Shown here: positions 1 to 11,205 of the stretch, one piece after another | Layout: every line of letters begins with the position of its first letter | Numbering within the stretch: the stretch's first letter is position 1 | DNA from: Eumeta japonica | Taxonomy: Eukaryota > Arthropoda > Insecta > Lepidoptera > Psychidae | Reading direction: 5' to 3' | Assembly (NCBI GenBank): GCA_005406025.1 | Contig: BGZK01001393.1 | Span: 62,001 to 126,000, forward strand | Length of the DNA: 64,000 bases | The notes under the pieces: generated by a model | What the model saw: the letters and a program-made list of their open reading frames with translations, nothing else | Told to the model about the DNA's origin: nothing | The model's database searches: none | Made by a program: the position numbers and the translations under genes

Positions 1-734
1 ATTATAAAAACAATTATTAATTCACTAAAGCAGATCCGACCTTTTTTTTGAAGAAAAAATCTTTGATCGATTGACCTTGCATTCGACACGATACCTGTGT
101 ACACACATTTTAGTAGCTTGAATCGAATTTGTATACGAATGGTTCAGTACCTCTCGCACTGTTTGTAAAAATAACTCCGGTTTTGCAAACGTCCATGAGC
201 GGCGTTGATTACTTTGTATGCTAATAGTACCTTTAGAAATTACAAAGATTTTTTTATTTTATGGGAAGAATAATCGACATCATTACGATTTCAACCTAAT
301 TATATACTAACAAAACTCCCCATTATTCAACCCTTGATTTCGGTTTGTGATTAATTAAGAATACAATATTTAGTTAACCATTAAGTTTAAAATATCCAGC
401 TGGACTAATTCATGAACTGTAGGTAGTTGTGATGTGATTGAGCGGAACTCTGTGGGGACTTTTTAAGAAGAGAACATTAAATAAGAGAAAGTTTTTGTTG
501 GAGCTGATCGATCTTTGGACTTGTTCGTTAAACACATAGGCCTAATATTCGTATTTAGTACTAGCGGACCGCCCCAGCTTCGCATGAGTAGTATTTATAG
601 CCAGAGGACTTCTGGTGGATGAATGGGAGCGGTCATGTGACGAAGTTTTAGCAGATATCTAGATATAGGCACGGTGCTTTGATACACGAAAAAACATGTA
701 TTATTTTTTAAAGAAAATATGGCGTGAAATTGCC
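1..734. other. AT-rich non-coding stretch
   Basis: No supported gene. The only recognisable item is a short stretch near 560-595 (actagcggaccgccccagct) resembling the terminal motif of the CTAGCTNNCCCGC repeat family seen elsewhere in this window. Confidence 0.5.
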
Positions 735-828
735 ATTTATTGCGGTAGAACCATGCTGTGGTCAACTTGGCTGCAACACTTGAATAGACCGGTTCCACCA
801 GCTCGATACCACATTCTCACAGCATATA
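735..828 (+). repeat. Lepidopteran interspersed repeat, 5' fragment (copy 1)
   Basis: Carries the head of the repeat family found nine times here: a gcggtagaaccatgctgtgg-like start, then tggctgcaacac, then taccacattctcacag. The match stops after the CTCACAG block, so only the 5' third is present. Confidence 0.65.
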
Positions 829-1195
829 ATCTCTTGAAAAAAATCTCGGGGAATCAAAATTTTCAATTTCGGTACCTATATAAAGAGCGAAACAATTTTA
901 GTACTCTAGTACTAGACGCATAAACAGTTTTACAGGCTTTAAAAACTTTATCGCTGCCCATTATCCGGGTAGGAATCTTTAAAAAAGCATCAGTGCTTTC
1001 ATACATTTTTTTTTACAACTTTAAGTGTCCATGTCGTTCGTCAGGCCTAGCGTCTTGGGGGGCGATTCTAGGATCATGTGATATAATGTCTCATGTGAGA
1101 TTGGCGAAATTTGTATATGATACGTAGGCACGTAAAATGTGAAAATGCAGATTATTGCATTGCATATTATATATATTCCTTTCGTGATATGATGG
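829..1195. other. Non-coding spacer
   Basis: AT-rich spacer between two copies of the same repeat. No gene, RNA or further repeat is recognised. Confidence 0.4.
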
Positions 1196-1545
1196 ATTCG
1201 GTGGAGCTATGTCGTGACCAACTTGTTTGCAGCACGTAAATGGGCGTGTTCGGCCGATGAGGTACCACACTCTCACAGAATACAGACGTGAAGCTTTCGC
1301 TGTTCTATTTCGTCTAGGAAGTGAAAGTTCCGGTGGTCTATTCCCTCTTTCATCAGATATGCTATTTTCTTCTAAACGTTCCGATAGCCCACTCCCCTTC
1401 CATCAGATATCCTATTCCTTACTAAAAAGTCGACAACGTGCCAGTGACTTCTGTGAGGTTGTGAGTGTTTTTGGGCGGCGGTGATTATTTACTCTCTGGT
1501 GGTTCACATACTTGTTTGCCTCTCAAATATGCTATAAAAATTATA
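1196..1545 (+). repeat. Lepidopteran interspersed repeat, near full length (copy 2)
   Basis: Blocks occur in the same order as in the other copies: accaacttgtttgcagcac, taccacactctcacagaata, agttccggtggtctattccc, an internally duplicated catcagatatcctatt-type segment, gggcggcggtgattattta, cttgtttgcc and a terminal ctataaaaa. The order, A-rich tail and dispersed copies suggest a retroposed, SINE-like or LINE-tail-derived element. An 85-codon open frame inside it is incidental because it is not kept in the other copies. Confidence 0.75.
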
Positions 1546-3224
1546 CATTAAGTCATTTAACCTGAGAATCAACCCTCTAAATTACGAGGATTTAAAAGTA
1601 CTTTGGCACTCGAGTTAGTTTTATATCTAGTCTATTTCTCAAATATTCTTTTCAGGACATAAAGAATGTGTGTCAGAGTAAACAATTTTTTTTGTTTATG
1701 TACCCATAATAATAGAAAAAGATTGTAAATCTTATTATAGTGTCTTTAAGTCTATTGAACGACAATTAACGACGAGCAAAGTCAGGTGGCATATGAAGAT
1801 GCCACCTGACTTCGCTCGTAGGTAATCGTTTTTACAATTCGTTTTCACGCCAGTATGGAAAGTTTTCAATTTCGGGGATGAAAAGCGAATTATTCATCAA
1901 GATACGAAAAGAAAACGTTTATTTTTATTAAAGTGATACTCATTCGGTACAAATAGCGAATTCGCACAAATTATGTATAATAATTATCAGTTTACAAAAT
2001 TACTTTAAATATTAAATTTATTTCCATCTTATTAAATACTTCTTCATGAACAATGTTTTAAGTATATATATATATAGTCATCTAATACAATTTGACTTAT
2101 TTCGACGTTTTTCTGCTTGATTTTCTAGTGTTCGTCACCTATACATTTTATTCTATCGTTTTTGTAATTGTATGTAAATAAATCATTCAATTCAATTTAA
2201 TAAATCAATATTTATTGCAGGTATTGAATTAGTTTTTAATTCTGTACACTGTTCATAACTTCTTTTTGTTGTATTACATTATGAAGTTCAGATGACTGAT
2301 CGAAAAAATATTTGAACAAAAAATTTACCGACCGCCAATCATGTAGACGTTGTTTCAAAATTAAAATCGTCAGATGGCAGCACATATATAATTTTAGTCA
2401 ACTTACAAAAACAGAAGCAATAATAAAATTTTTAGTTGTTGATGCTGGTAGAGCAAGCAATTATCTATGAAATGATATAAAGTTGATGTGTAGTAATTGT
2501 GAGTTTTTTTCTAAAAAGGTAGGCAAACATCTTAACCTTAGTGTATTAATATGTATAATGATGATATGTGATCAATTAGCATACCTAAACTAATAAAATA
2601 AATTAGTTACTGATGCTGTCAAATACTATTTTTTTTTTGTTAATACAGTTTCTTATTCATTTATTTGAAACATAAAATAAAATAAACAAATAGAATGTGT
2701 AACTTATAGAAATTTAATTTTTTATACGTTTGTATTCTAACGAATATTCGACGGAAAATAAATATTAATATTAGTGTTTTAATTACATAGTTTTAAACGA
2801 TTGGTATAAAAAACGTGATAAAGAGAGGGAAAACGCTTTATCGGAACAATCGATTTTCTGGATGATTCCATAAACTTAGTGTGTTGAGTTATTCTGTACG
2901 CGAGGAGGCATAGTTAGGTAAGGCGAACTAATTTTTGGGGTGACCGTATGTCATGGAAGAAAATGGGGTACCTACACACTGTAGGTGACACTATAGTTGA
3001 GCGTCAGCATTGTTCAAATTTCTGTAGTAGATTTCTTTGAAATTCGACATATGAGTCACACCAAATTCACGCTTCACGGCAGGTGCGAAATCTGGAAGCG
3101 ACTGTTTAAAGTCTATTGAGACCGTCTCTAATGGCGGACTATGATTCCAAATTAAAAATTGACATAGCTTGCTTATGGAAAGTATAAGAAGTTTCTCACA
3201 TCGATATGGCTCGAAGACTGCACC
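1546..3224. other. AT-rich non-coding stretch
   Basis: Apart from the hairpin at 1773-1818, no gene or repeat is recognised. A short TA run lies near 2064-2076. Confidence 0.45.
1773..1818. repeat. Inverted repeat, 20-bp arms, 6-nt loop
   Basis: The left arm cgagcaaagtcaggtggcat (1773-1792) and right arm atgccacctgacttcgctcg (1799-1818) are reverse complements with one mismatch, separated by ATGAAG. It is far too long and too GC-rich to be a chance palindrome in such AT-rich DNA. Confidence 0.9.
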
Positions 3225-3550
3225 ACCCCCACAAATAATGCGGTAGAGCATGCTGGGATAAATTTGGTTCCAGCACAATAACCGGCCGGTGCTGCCGGAG
3301 CCGGTCAACCAGTGAGATATCACACTCTCACAGTATACAGGCGTGAAGTAGCAGTTACCGCTATTGTGTTTCGTCCGATGACTGATAATTCCGGTGAACC
3401 ACCCCCCCTCTCCATCAGGTATACTGTTCCTTCTTAACGGCAACGCATAAATGACTCCTTTGAGGTTATAAGTGTTCTTGGGCGGCGGTGACTATTTATT
3501 TTATGATGGCTCATATGCCCGTTTTCCCCTCAAAATTCTATAAAAATAAG
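3225..3550 (+). repeat. Lepidopteran interspersed repeat, near full length (copy 3)
   Basis: Same ordered blocks as copy 2: gcggtagagcatgctggga near 3240, atcacactctcacagtatac, cgtgaagtagcagttaccgc, ggcggcggtgactatttatt, gctcatatgcccgttttccc and terminal tctataaaaataag. The longest antisense reading frame over this interval (2991-3443) is explained by the repeat and is not a gene. Confidence 0.75.
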
Positions 3551-3640
3551 ATTCGGAATTGTATTACCAGAAATTAGATAGAATACGTTCAACGCTGATT
3601 CATATATACATCAATTTTAGGTAACCTAATTTATGATTAA

Positions 3641-3862
3641 ACTAGCTGACCCGCCCGCTTCGCTGGGTAATTTTTATTATAAAATAAAATGGCGAAGGAT
3701 TTACGGAATTATAAAAATGAGTAGCCTAGAACCATCTACAAATCATTCCGCATCGAATGGTCCCAATCCCATGTTTATACGTTTAGTAGTTTTTACGTGA
3801 TTGGCGAACAAAAACAACCTATTTTCATTATATGTATATATATATATATATTACGGATGTAC
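3641..3862 (+). repeat. ACTAGCTGACCCGCC-type insect repeat with TA tail
   Basis: Starts with actagctgacccgcccgctt, a terminal motif I know from many insect genomes, passes through gtttagtagtttttacgtga and ends in a short TA microsatellite at about 3835-3852. Likely the 3' end of a degraded retroelement; exact class not determined. Confidence 0.55.
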
Positions 3863-4614
3863 CGGTGTTAAAACCCACTACATTAGCAAAGTTTCTTACT
3901 ACAGATTGATGTAAAGTTTATGAGGATATTATATCATATTGAAATACAACGCGAGATACAGCGATATGAAGGGGACGGCGTGACGTTGTTTTATGACGTG
4001 GTCGTGTGACACTTCACGTGCAAGTGGGTAATTTTTTACCTGAAAAAAAAACACAACTACAAAATCACAATGAAGCAAAAATTATGTAATTCATTATGTC
4101 GGAAGTCTTCTCACACCCGACTAACTATTGATTGTTTCGTCCAAGGATATGTGAACTGCTTTGTCTCTCCCTTTTATTCCCTTAAATTCCCTTCAAGTCT
4201 CACCTTTCATTATTTTAAATTTTCTAATGAAATTAAGGTAATGCGCTCGATGAGCTGTCACTTTCAGTAAGCGGCGTTTTAATCATTTATCGCCTCCTTC
4301 TGCCGTCAACTGGGCTTTTTTGAAGAATTATCCTTCGAAAAAGCGGGCTGTATAAATAAATAAATACCACACTGCCTTTTAATGGATTTTTATTCCGGTG
4401 CTGATTTACACCTGGGGTTTGCTATAACAAATGTATATATTCCGTTTAGACATATGTTTCTGTACACCGTACATGAATTGGTTCATTAACCCGACGATCA
4501 GGGACGGCGCTACCTTATAGATCTGGTATATGTATGTTGTGAAATTATGTACTGTATGAAGTTAACAATCAAAACGGATAAATACATTATAACACGCCCA
4601 AATAAAAGAACATA
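3863..4614. other. Non-coding stretch
   Basis: No gene or known element recognised. The 66-codon open frame at 4070-4270 has no recognisable features and looks like chance. Confidence 0.4.
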
Positions 4615-5745
4615 AATTAAAATTAAAAATATCTTTATTTCATAGGTTGTAATACAACACTTGAAACACATCATAACATTTAAAGAATCTACAGTGTTTT
4701 TTAATTATTTTCACTTTTTTTAGTTACCGCTCGTTTGTAAGGCAGTTTAACCCTCGAAAATGACAAACAAGAAACTTGAGGATAGCTCTTTTCAAACCAA
4801 TTATATACAAATACAATCATATATAAAACAATCGCAAGAAAAAAATTGTAGGAAATCGAGCTCATTATATCCATTTAACCTCTAAATATTCAGAGATTGT
4901 ATAATACCTTTTTGTGCAGGGTTTGCTTAATAAATACTTTAAAGTATAATGGTAATTTTTGTATATCCAAAGGGATATTAATGAAGATGCGCACACAGGG
5001 CCCCTAAATTAATTTGTGTCCCTATACAGTCGACTAACATGTAAACACAGTTTATTTTTATTTCTAGTATTGAAATTATGTCTAACACTATTTTTATTAA
5101 AACATTCTAAATTTTTTTTAACATATATTAAATTTTGATAAATAAACTGTGATGCAATAGTTAAATTCCAATATCTGAAAACTTACTTCTAGGAAAAACA
5201 CGAGGTCCCATCCCATAAATTACGAAAATGGCCCGCTTTCGCAAAATGAAAATTCTGTGAACATTCGTAGCATGTCCCCAAAGCAGGATGCCATATGATA
5301 TCAAGCTATGGAAACAGCCAAAGTAAACCAATCGGGCGGTTTGGATATCGGACAAATTACTTATTTCTTAATTGCATAAGCAGCAGAGCTAAGCCTTTTC
5401 ACTAACTCACCGATATTAGGACCCCACTGAAGTTTATTATTTAAAGTAAGGCCTAGGAATACAGTAGTGTAAATAAACCTAATTCTTCGTTTCGTATTAA
5501 AATAGAACCGTATATAACCATTTTTTACATTCGGAAGTGAGAATTTCACACATTTTGTTTTCGTTCTATTAAGAAGTAAATTATTTAGAGTAAACCATTT
5601 TGCAATTTTAAAGACAGCAATGTTCACATCGTCATAATCGAGTGGACTTTAATTTTGAATATTAAAGAGGTATAATCTGCAAACGTACTATCTCATGAAT
5701 ATCCTTAACATGGTAACATACGAAAACTAAATAAAAATGGTAAAA
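4615..5745 (-). pseudogene. Jockey/CR1-like LINE, 5'-truncated 3' end with reverse-transcriptase remnants (copy A)
   Basis: On the minus strand two shifted reading frames (5627-5361 and 5355-5161) encode the C-terminal part of a non-LTR reverse transcriptase: first a WFTLNNLLLNRTKTKCVKF segment (the conserved N-LLLN-KTK region following the FADD motif), then ARLVYFGCFHSLISYGILLW. Noncoding homology continues through the C-terminal tail (about 4960-5140) to the 3' UTR. The same order and spacing recur in the copy at 53.9-55.0 kb, which confirms one family. The frames differ by an indel near 5356, the catalytic FADD block is lost, and nothing upstream of about 5745 aligns, so this is a dead, 5'-truncated insertion. 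Retrotransposition would have used the LINE's own endonuclease and RT in an ancestral active copy. The 3' end is marked by short AAATTAAAATT-type repeats near 4610-4630. Clade (jockey versus CR1) is not certain. Confidence 0.85.
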
Positions 5746-6539
5746 AGTATCTTAAAGATGTGTAGGAGTATTAAAACTGAGAAACGAAACAAATGTATGA
5801 AAAATTTAAGTCAGACAAAATTGTGAAGATCTAAAAAGATAAACAAAAAATTGTACAAGTTCTGCCAATTCTAAAAAAGGAAAATTTAAAAGATATCGCG
5901 AAATTTATTTTAAAATTTCACACACTTGGCCGTTTTCCGTTTCAAAATATTTTTTTTATAAATATATCAAAAGACCTTTAAATAATTCTTACGACTTATG
6001 TACAAATTTTATAATTCACTCACGGTTGGTTTTGACGGGGTTTTTGTAGCAATTTGTATATTCACTCTTTTTAGAAAAAAGAGTGAATAAATTTTCTTTT
6101 ACTCGCTGATCTCTTACTCGAAAGAAGCTTTCAATATGAATCATAATACGCAGATATTTAAATAAAAAAAGAAAAAAAAATTTGTAAATGTAATACTACA
6201 CAAGTCTAAGTGAACATTTGTTTTTATTGAAATATTTTTTTCTTCAGAAACAACAGCACCATCGATGGAAACTGCAGTTTCTAATTATTTATTGACAAAA
6301 ACCAAAAGAAATTTTAGCCGTATCGTAACTTAAGAGATCAGCAGAAAACGGTTATTCCTAGGATATTTTGAGCTGTGTGCCTAAGGCCACTGACTGAACA
6401 ATTTGAAATAAATATTCTTGAAATGCACTCTGAGATGACACCGCATACGATATTCGAATATAAATTCTGAATCGATAAACGTCGATTTATATCGGAAACG
6501 CCGAAAAACATCATTCCGGTTGTAGAATAATGATAAATA
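5746..6539. other. AT-rich non-coding stretch
   Basis: No gene recognised. It contains a small inverted repeat (6059-6071 and 6077-6089, 13-bp arms tattcactctttt, 5-nt loop). Confidence 0.5.
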
Positions 6540-6830
6540 ATAGCTTTTCGCGAATCGCTGTAAATGGGCGTCCGTCGCGCCTCCCCGCCGCCATTTATTT
6601 AAACAATCTTCACAAACAGCAAAACCGGTACGATTCACGGTACATTAGGCGTAACGAGGTTTTAGTGATCGATTCGCCTGCGCAACTCGCTGATATTACG
6701 CTGAAGGGAATAATTTATCTTACGGATGCGTGCCTGTGCGGAGGCTCAGTACGTACACGGACTTCAGACCGACTTATCGGAGGCCGTCGGCCGAGCGGCT
6801 GTACGGACTTGGCTGATGAGTAAGAAGTTT
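6540..6830. other. GC/CpG-rich island without recognised coding or repeat content
   Basis: Base composition jumps abruptly (cgtccgtcgcgcctccccgc near 6568; ggaggccgtcggccgagcgg near 6779) relative to flanks. A 97-codon open frame (6530-6823, +) spans it, but its composition matches no family I know and lacks splice or domain signals. It could be a regulatory element, a promoter-proximal region or a conserved non-coding element. Confidence 0.4.
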
Positions 6831-6944
6831 TATATATAGATAAGGTCGACGAAAAAGTCTTTTCGTATTTTATATACAGATTCAAGATGACTTTTCGTCA
6901 TATTTTATTTGTAATTAATTATTATATATATATATTATTATTTG

Positions 6945-7990
6945 TCATTTTGTAGATAGTTACCAATTCCATTGCTGTAGAAATTTTGGGACTTCTGATT
7001 AAAAAACTGCGACAAGTAGTTTTAACAGTCTTTATGTTAATCTACATCAAGAATTCTGAGTAGACCGAAACAGATGAAAATCTAAGGTTGCAAGGTAAGG
7101 GCTATATGGTGGATTCATTAACTTTCCAATTCCCAACTAAACTCTCGAAATGAGTGGTTAAAAATATGTGTGATCTAATGTTGCCATGGTGAAAAACAAC
7201 ACCCTTTCTGTTGATCAATTTCGGACGTTTTTTTCTACTTCTTGCTCAAGTCTCATCAGGTGTTGATAGTACAAATGCGAATTGATGTTTTTTCTATTCC
7301 GTAAAAGTTCATAATGAATGCCCTTCCAATACAACCATACACATAGCATCAATTTATTGCGAGATGATCCGGGTTTCGCTATAGTCTGTGACGCTTGCTT
7401 GCCTTTGGACCGTGATCTTTTTCGCACGTTCATGTCGTAAGTAATTCATTTTCCATCACCAGTGATCAATGTTTCAAAAACGGTGCAGTTTCATTACGTT
7501 TCAGCAAAGAATCGCAACTGAGTACACGATTCATTAGATTTCTTTCAGTGAGCTCGTGTAAGATTCAAGTATCGAACTTTTTTGTATATCCAGCTTTTTT
7601 CAAATGGGTGAAAACTGTTTTGTGGTTAATTCCCAGATCTTAAGCTATGTCATAAGAATTAATACGCCGATATTGCTCTACTTTTTCTAAAATGGCATCG
7701 ACTTTATCTGTAACAGGTTGAATAGAGGGACGTTCATCTTTTACTTGAAATTTATCGGAGTGAAAAATGTTGTACCAGTTTGGTACTACTTTTACTGACA
7801 CATGTATTAGGTTCACAAATTTTGTCGCAGCTTGTGTCGCATTTTCCCTTTTTTTGTAATAAAGCTTCAAAATGTATCAAATTTCTAGGTTAGATTCACT
7901 CGTTTTGGTGGACAGAAAAGCAATAGAAAAATGACGGGACACCGTTCTTACTTTTTATTATCGTTTTTTTTAAATGTCATCTATTTAATG
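6945..7990 (-). pseudogene. Mariner transposase relic (Tc1/mariner superfamily)
   Basis: Read on the minus strand from about 7905 to 6985, the sequence follows a mariner transposase from end to end. The N-terminal helix-turn-helix region has LKLYYKKRENATQAA, then PVTDKVDAILEKVEQYRRIN. The catalytic domain follows: ITGDGK with a stop where Trp is usual, then TYDMNVRKRSRSKGKQA, AKPGSSRNKLMLCVW and NINSHLYYQHLMRLEQEVEK. Next comes INRKGVVFHHGN, where the family has HHDN, so the second catalytic aspartate is glycine; the third site survives as LDFHL. The end resembles FFNQKSQNFY. At least three in-frame stops and two frameshifts interrupt it, so it cannot make active transposase. The terminal inverted repeats could not be identified. 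Length (about 1.0-1.1 kb) fits a full-length mariner. Confidence 0.9.
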
Positions 7991-8150
7991 GTATCATAAC
8001 TAGCCATATACAAACAGTACAACCAAAGAGAATTTGCTGATTTTTTTTAGTAATAAAATACGAAAAACTTTTTCCCCAACTTAATATATACGTGGATTTC
8101 AAACTAACCTATCACAAGTTATTGGCAAAAATTTTTACACTGTCATATAG

Positions 8151-8378
8151 TCAAAAAATCGGCTGAGTACGAAAAAGTTATACATATACATTTACTCGCT
8201 TCGTGCGCTTAAAGAGGACGTTAAGCAAGTTAAGTCGTCGGACCAAGAGGTGGTCATCACGCTGCGAGGACGGTCGTGGGCGTCCGCACTGATTCAGCGT
8301 CAAGGCCATACAGTCCAAACCCTTTGCTCTGAAATACAAAGATTTTGGGAGGGTACAACTGAACAGTGGGGTAAATAA
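8151..8378 (+). CDS. Possible terminal exon of an unrecognised gene
   Basis: An open frame runs 76 codons from after a TAG (8148-8150) to TAA at 8376-8378. From about 8202 on it looks protein-like: ALKEDVKQVKSSDQEVVITL, then RGRSWASALIQRQGHTVQTL, ending in RFWEGTTEQWGK and stop. GC content rises over exactly this part, codon choice is balanced, and an AATAAA overlaps the stop codon, as a last exon would have. There is no start codon in the frame, so it would need an upstream exon; several AG dinucleotides between 8148 and 8214 could serve as acceptor. I do not recognise the family, and chance or a decayed mobile-element ORF is possible. Confidence 0.3.
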   Translation, partial: SKNRLSTKKLYIYIYSLRALKEDVKQVKSSDQEVVITLRGRSWASALIQRQGHTVQTLCSEIQRFWEGTTEQWGK

Positions 8379-9333
8379 AAATTAGATACAACAATTACTG
8401 TATACAAATAATATATCTGTATAAAAATATATATATAATTAATGGTTTTTTAAAAAGAGATTATCTCTCCAGAAAACCTTAAACGTTTTAAGTTTCCTTT
8501 GTCTTTTGGTGTTTAGAACCTTTCCGAATAGACTACTTTTTCGATCACTCTCGCCAAGGTTAAAATGTCAGCTTCAATATTTTCTTCTATTTATTAGGTA
8601 TTACACTGTTATTGATTCAACTCATTATTCTTTAGCTCTCGACTTTAAATTCAATTTCCTTCAAATTCTTCTTATTCGCATCATTGATTTTCGTCATACT
8701 TTATAAATTATCTGCAATCTTACCAGGTGTTTTCTCTTAATTCTAATTATTACATTAATTTCTGTAAAGTTCTGACAAACTTTCAACGTATTCGTCAGGC
8801 AGTCTAATGATTACCATTTTAAACGTAACACATATTAAAATGTTTTTTGTTTAAATCATCAAAAACATAACTTGATGACGTATTTACTAACATTGCTGCG
8901 AACAGCGCTCGTAAGCAAAGTTAAACACCAAGACATTTCAAAACTCTCAAATATGCTGTATAGAAAACTAAAACAGGGAGAACGTTGGATGGAAAACGAG
9001 CTCGATATTTCTTGACGCCTTTGACCAGTTGCACACGATCGGCCGCGGCCCGAGCCGCATATCCCAAGATATCAGAAAAAAAAGATACAACTTCCTAAAT
9101 CTTTTTTAAAAGAAAAGCATACGTACGTAGCGAGAGGAACAAAAAATTACCACCGCTCCAGCGGCGACAGCGCCTAATGCGAAGAGCTGGCTTACTTCAG
9201 CAGATAGATCGTAAAAAGCTCGTCGTCCCGACACTGGCTTTCAGCTAGCAACGAGCCTGCCGCAGTTCTTGCGTGTAAGCGTCGAATGTTCTCGTTGCTG
9301 TCAGTATGCGCACATGAACTGTATTATTACTAG
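8379..9333. other. Non-coding stretch
   Basis: No gene recognised. A moderately GC-rich patch near 9000-9260 shows no coding or repeat signature. Confidence 0.4.
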
Positions 9334-9365
9334 TTTTTGCCCGTGGCTCTGCCCGCGTAGACATA

Positions 9366-9386
<21 letters not shown>
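9334..9386 (+). repeat. CTAGCTTTTGYCCGYGGCT-family terminal motif with TA/T microsatellite
   Basis: actagtttttgcccgtggct at 9330-9350 resembles the end of the elements at 15.2 and 61.65 kb, and is followed directly by a TA run and a poly-T run. Confidence 0.5.
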
Positions 9387-9397
<11 letters not shown>

Positions 9398-9837
9398 GGA
9401 TAGGATCTCCATTAAATCCGTTCTTGGTGAGCGTCTACGTCCCGGAAAGGGCAATTATGACAAATTGCAAGTTAATTGGCCAATAGTTTCGAAGATCTCG
9501 TTAGTTTGTAAGAAAGTTATATGGCAAGGATTATTATAGCGTGTCTGAATATCGTAATGAAAAAACCCATGGGATAGAATCGCTCGGCTATCAGGTTGCT
9601 TCATGTTATTTCCTAGTGTTTTACTAAATTATTAATTACTCAATATTTTGTATCGATGAGTAAAAAAGAGCAACCTTGAGTTTCTTGCCCGTTCATCTCA
9701 AGGTGAATCATCATTTGGAATGGGTGGTAATGTTAAGATCGAAAACAAGCGTTTATGACGCATTTCAAGTGTAATTTTTGTCACCTACGAAATAAAACTA
9801 TTCGTGATGAGTCAGTTAGTCAGCCAGTGATATTTCG

Positions 9838-9839
<2 letters not shown>

Positions 9840-9896
<57 letters not shown>
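9840..9896. repeat. (AT)n microsatellite
   Basis: Nearly uninterrupted AT dinucleotide repeat of about 57 bp. Confidence 0.95.
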
Positions 9897-9899
<3 letters not shown>

Positions 9900-9999
9900 T
9901 ATATAGATTATGAAAAAAAATTGTCTAGTAACGGACATAATAATGGTATATGTATAAGATTTATCGTATTGTGTTGATTTTTATCAATCCACTGGTGAC

Positions 10000-10560
10000 G
10001 TAAGCCCTCCGACAACTTTCCTATATCGTATGGGGGTTTCGATCTAACGCCATCTACGAAGTCCGCAACCAACGGCTTAATGCGCTCTCGAAGGCACGAA
10101 GCGAATGGTCCAATTTGACTTAAGTTAAAGAATCCTTAGTCGATTCCTCCCCGGCCGGGATCGTATCCGGCACTAAACGGTTGCAAGGCGACGTTCTCGA
10201 CCTGATATTGTCGCTTGCGCATACAACCTGGCCACATCCGGCATGAACACGTCCGCTTAATGTATAGAACAATATACAGCGGCCTGCGACCGCCGGCGCC
10301 CGTCCGTTTTGTACCGAATTTAATCCTATTCAAACAATAATACCGCGGGATCGGAGCGCTCTATCTGAAACGAGGGCCCGGTCGCCGACGACGCTGCCGG
10401 GATGAACAGATATCGCGCTCGGTTGGATACGTACCTACCGTTTTAACTTGATCTACGTTCGCTTATCGTGACCGTTACCGACCTAGTTTGAATCTTCGTC
10501 GTCGTCGTAGTGTTGCGAGGACGGGAACGACAAGGAAATCATCGATGGCAACATTCTAGA
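10000..10560. other. Large GC/CpG-rich island, unique-looking
   Basis: A long GC-rich tract (for example ctccccggccgggatcgtat near 10146, ggcctgcgaccgccggcgcc near 10281, cccggtcgccgacgacgctg near 10377) inside AT-rich DNA. It ends in a cgtcgtcgtcgta run at about 10497. Reading frames through it are short and match nothing I know. No repeat copy of it occurs elsewhere in the window. It is a candidate conserved non-coding or regulatory element. Confidence 0.45.
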
Positions 10561-10857
10561 CGTATAGCAGAAACACGGGACGCCTGGCAGATGTGAAACA
10601 TCGAGTTTGTACAAGTAATATGCATTAAAGACAAGATCACGACAGGAGCTAAATATAGTATAATGAAAAAATTAAATATGGCGAAAATTTTACAGAAAAT
10701 GATGACTATTTATTTAAGAAACATTTATTTTCATTAAATACAAAAATTGAATATTAATTTCAGTTGCTACAACTTATTTCATTTCATCTGTGACTTCGGT
10801 AATAGTTATATTCGATGTTTCCTCTGACGGTACTGTGACAGTGCTATGCAGTAATAA

Positions 10858-10889
10858 TTAATAATTGATTATTAATAATCAATTATTAA
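10858..10889. repeat. Perfect 32-bp palindrome, no loop
   Basis: The 16-bp half ttaataattgattatt is followed immediately by its exact reverse complement. Confidence 0.85.
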
Positions 10890-10930
10890 GCAAAAATATA
10901 ATCATATTAATAAAAATGTAGTAATGTGTA

Positions 10931-11179
10931 GGGTCACCACGCTATACTATAGATATATACAGTCCGCAGGTAGTAGTGTGTACGATGTAGTGACGCGTCG
11001 CCATACGCAAGCGACTGTGCGACTCCCTTCTTACTCGGTTTCATGATGCTGTTTACTACGGTATACATTTTGACTATATATATACCATTGTATAGTGTGG
11101 TAACCCGTCGCCACACAGTGCACTCTACTATAAATAGACTATATATATACCCTAGTATAGCGTGGCGACCCGTCGCCAC
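10931..11179. mobile_element. Foldback element with inverted and tandem terminal units
   Basis: The left arm (from gggtcaccacgctatactat at 10931) is the inverse of 11137-11171 (tagtatagcgtggcgacccg). A second direct copy of the right unit lies at 11072-11113, 65 bp earlier, sharing gactatatatatacc and the acccgtcgcca block. One inverted plus two tandem direct units flanking a short core is typical of foldback-type or MITE elements. No coding capacity. Target-site duplications were not resolved. Confidence 0.6.
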
Positions 11180-11205
11180 GGCAGGCGTCACCACGCTAAC
11201 AATCC

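Noticed and set aside
2991..3443. 150-codon minus-strand frame
   Set aside because: It is antisense to the interspersed repeat at 3225-3550 and is not kept in other copies.
6530..6823. 97-codon plus-strand frame
   Set aside because: Explained by the GC-rich island composition; no domain or exon-like boundaries.
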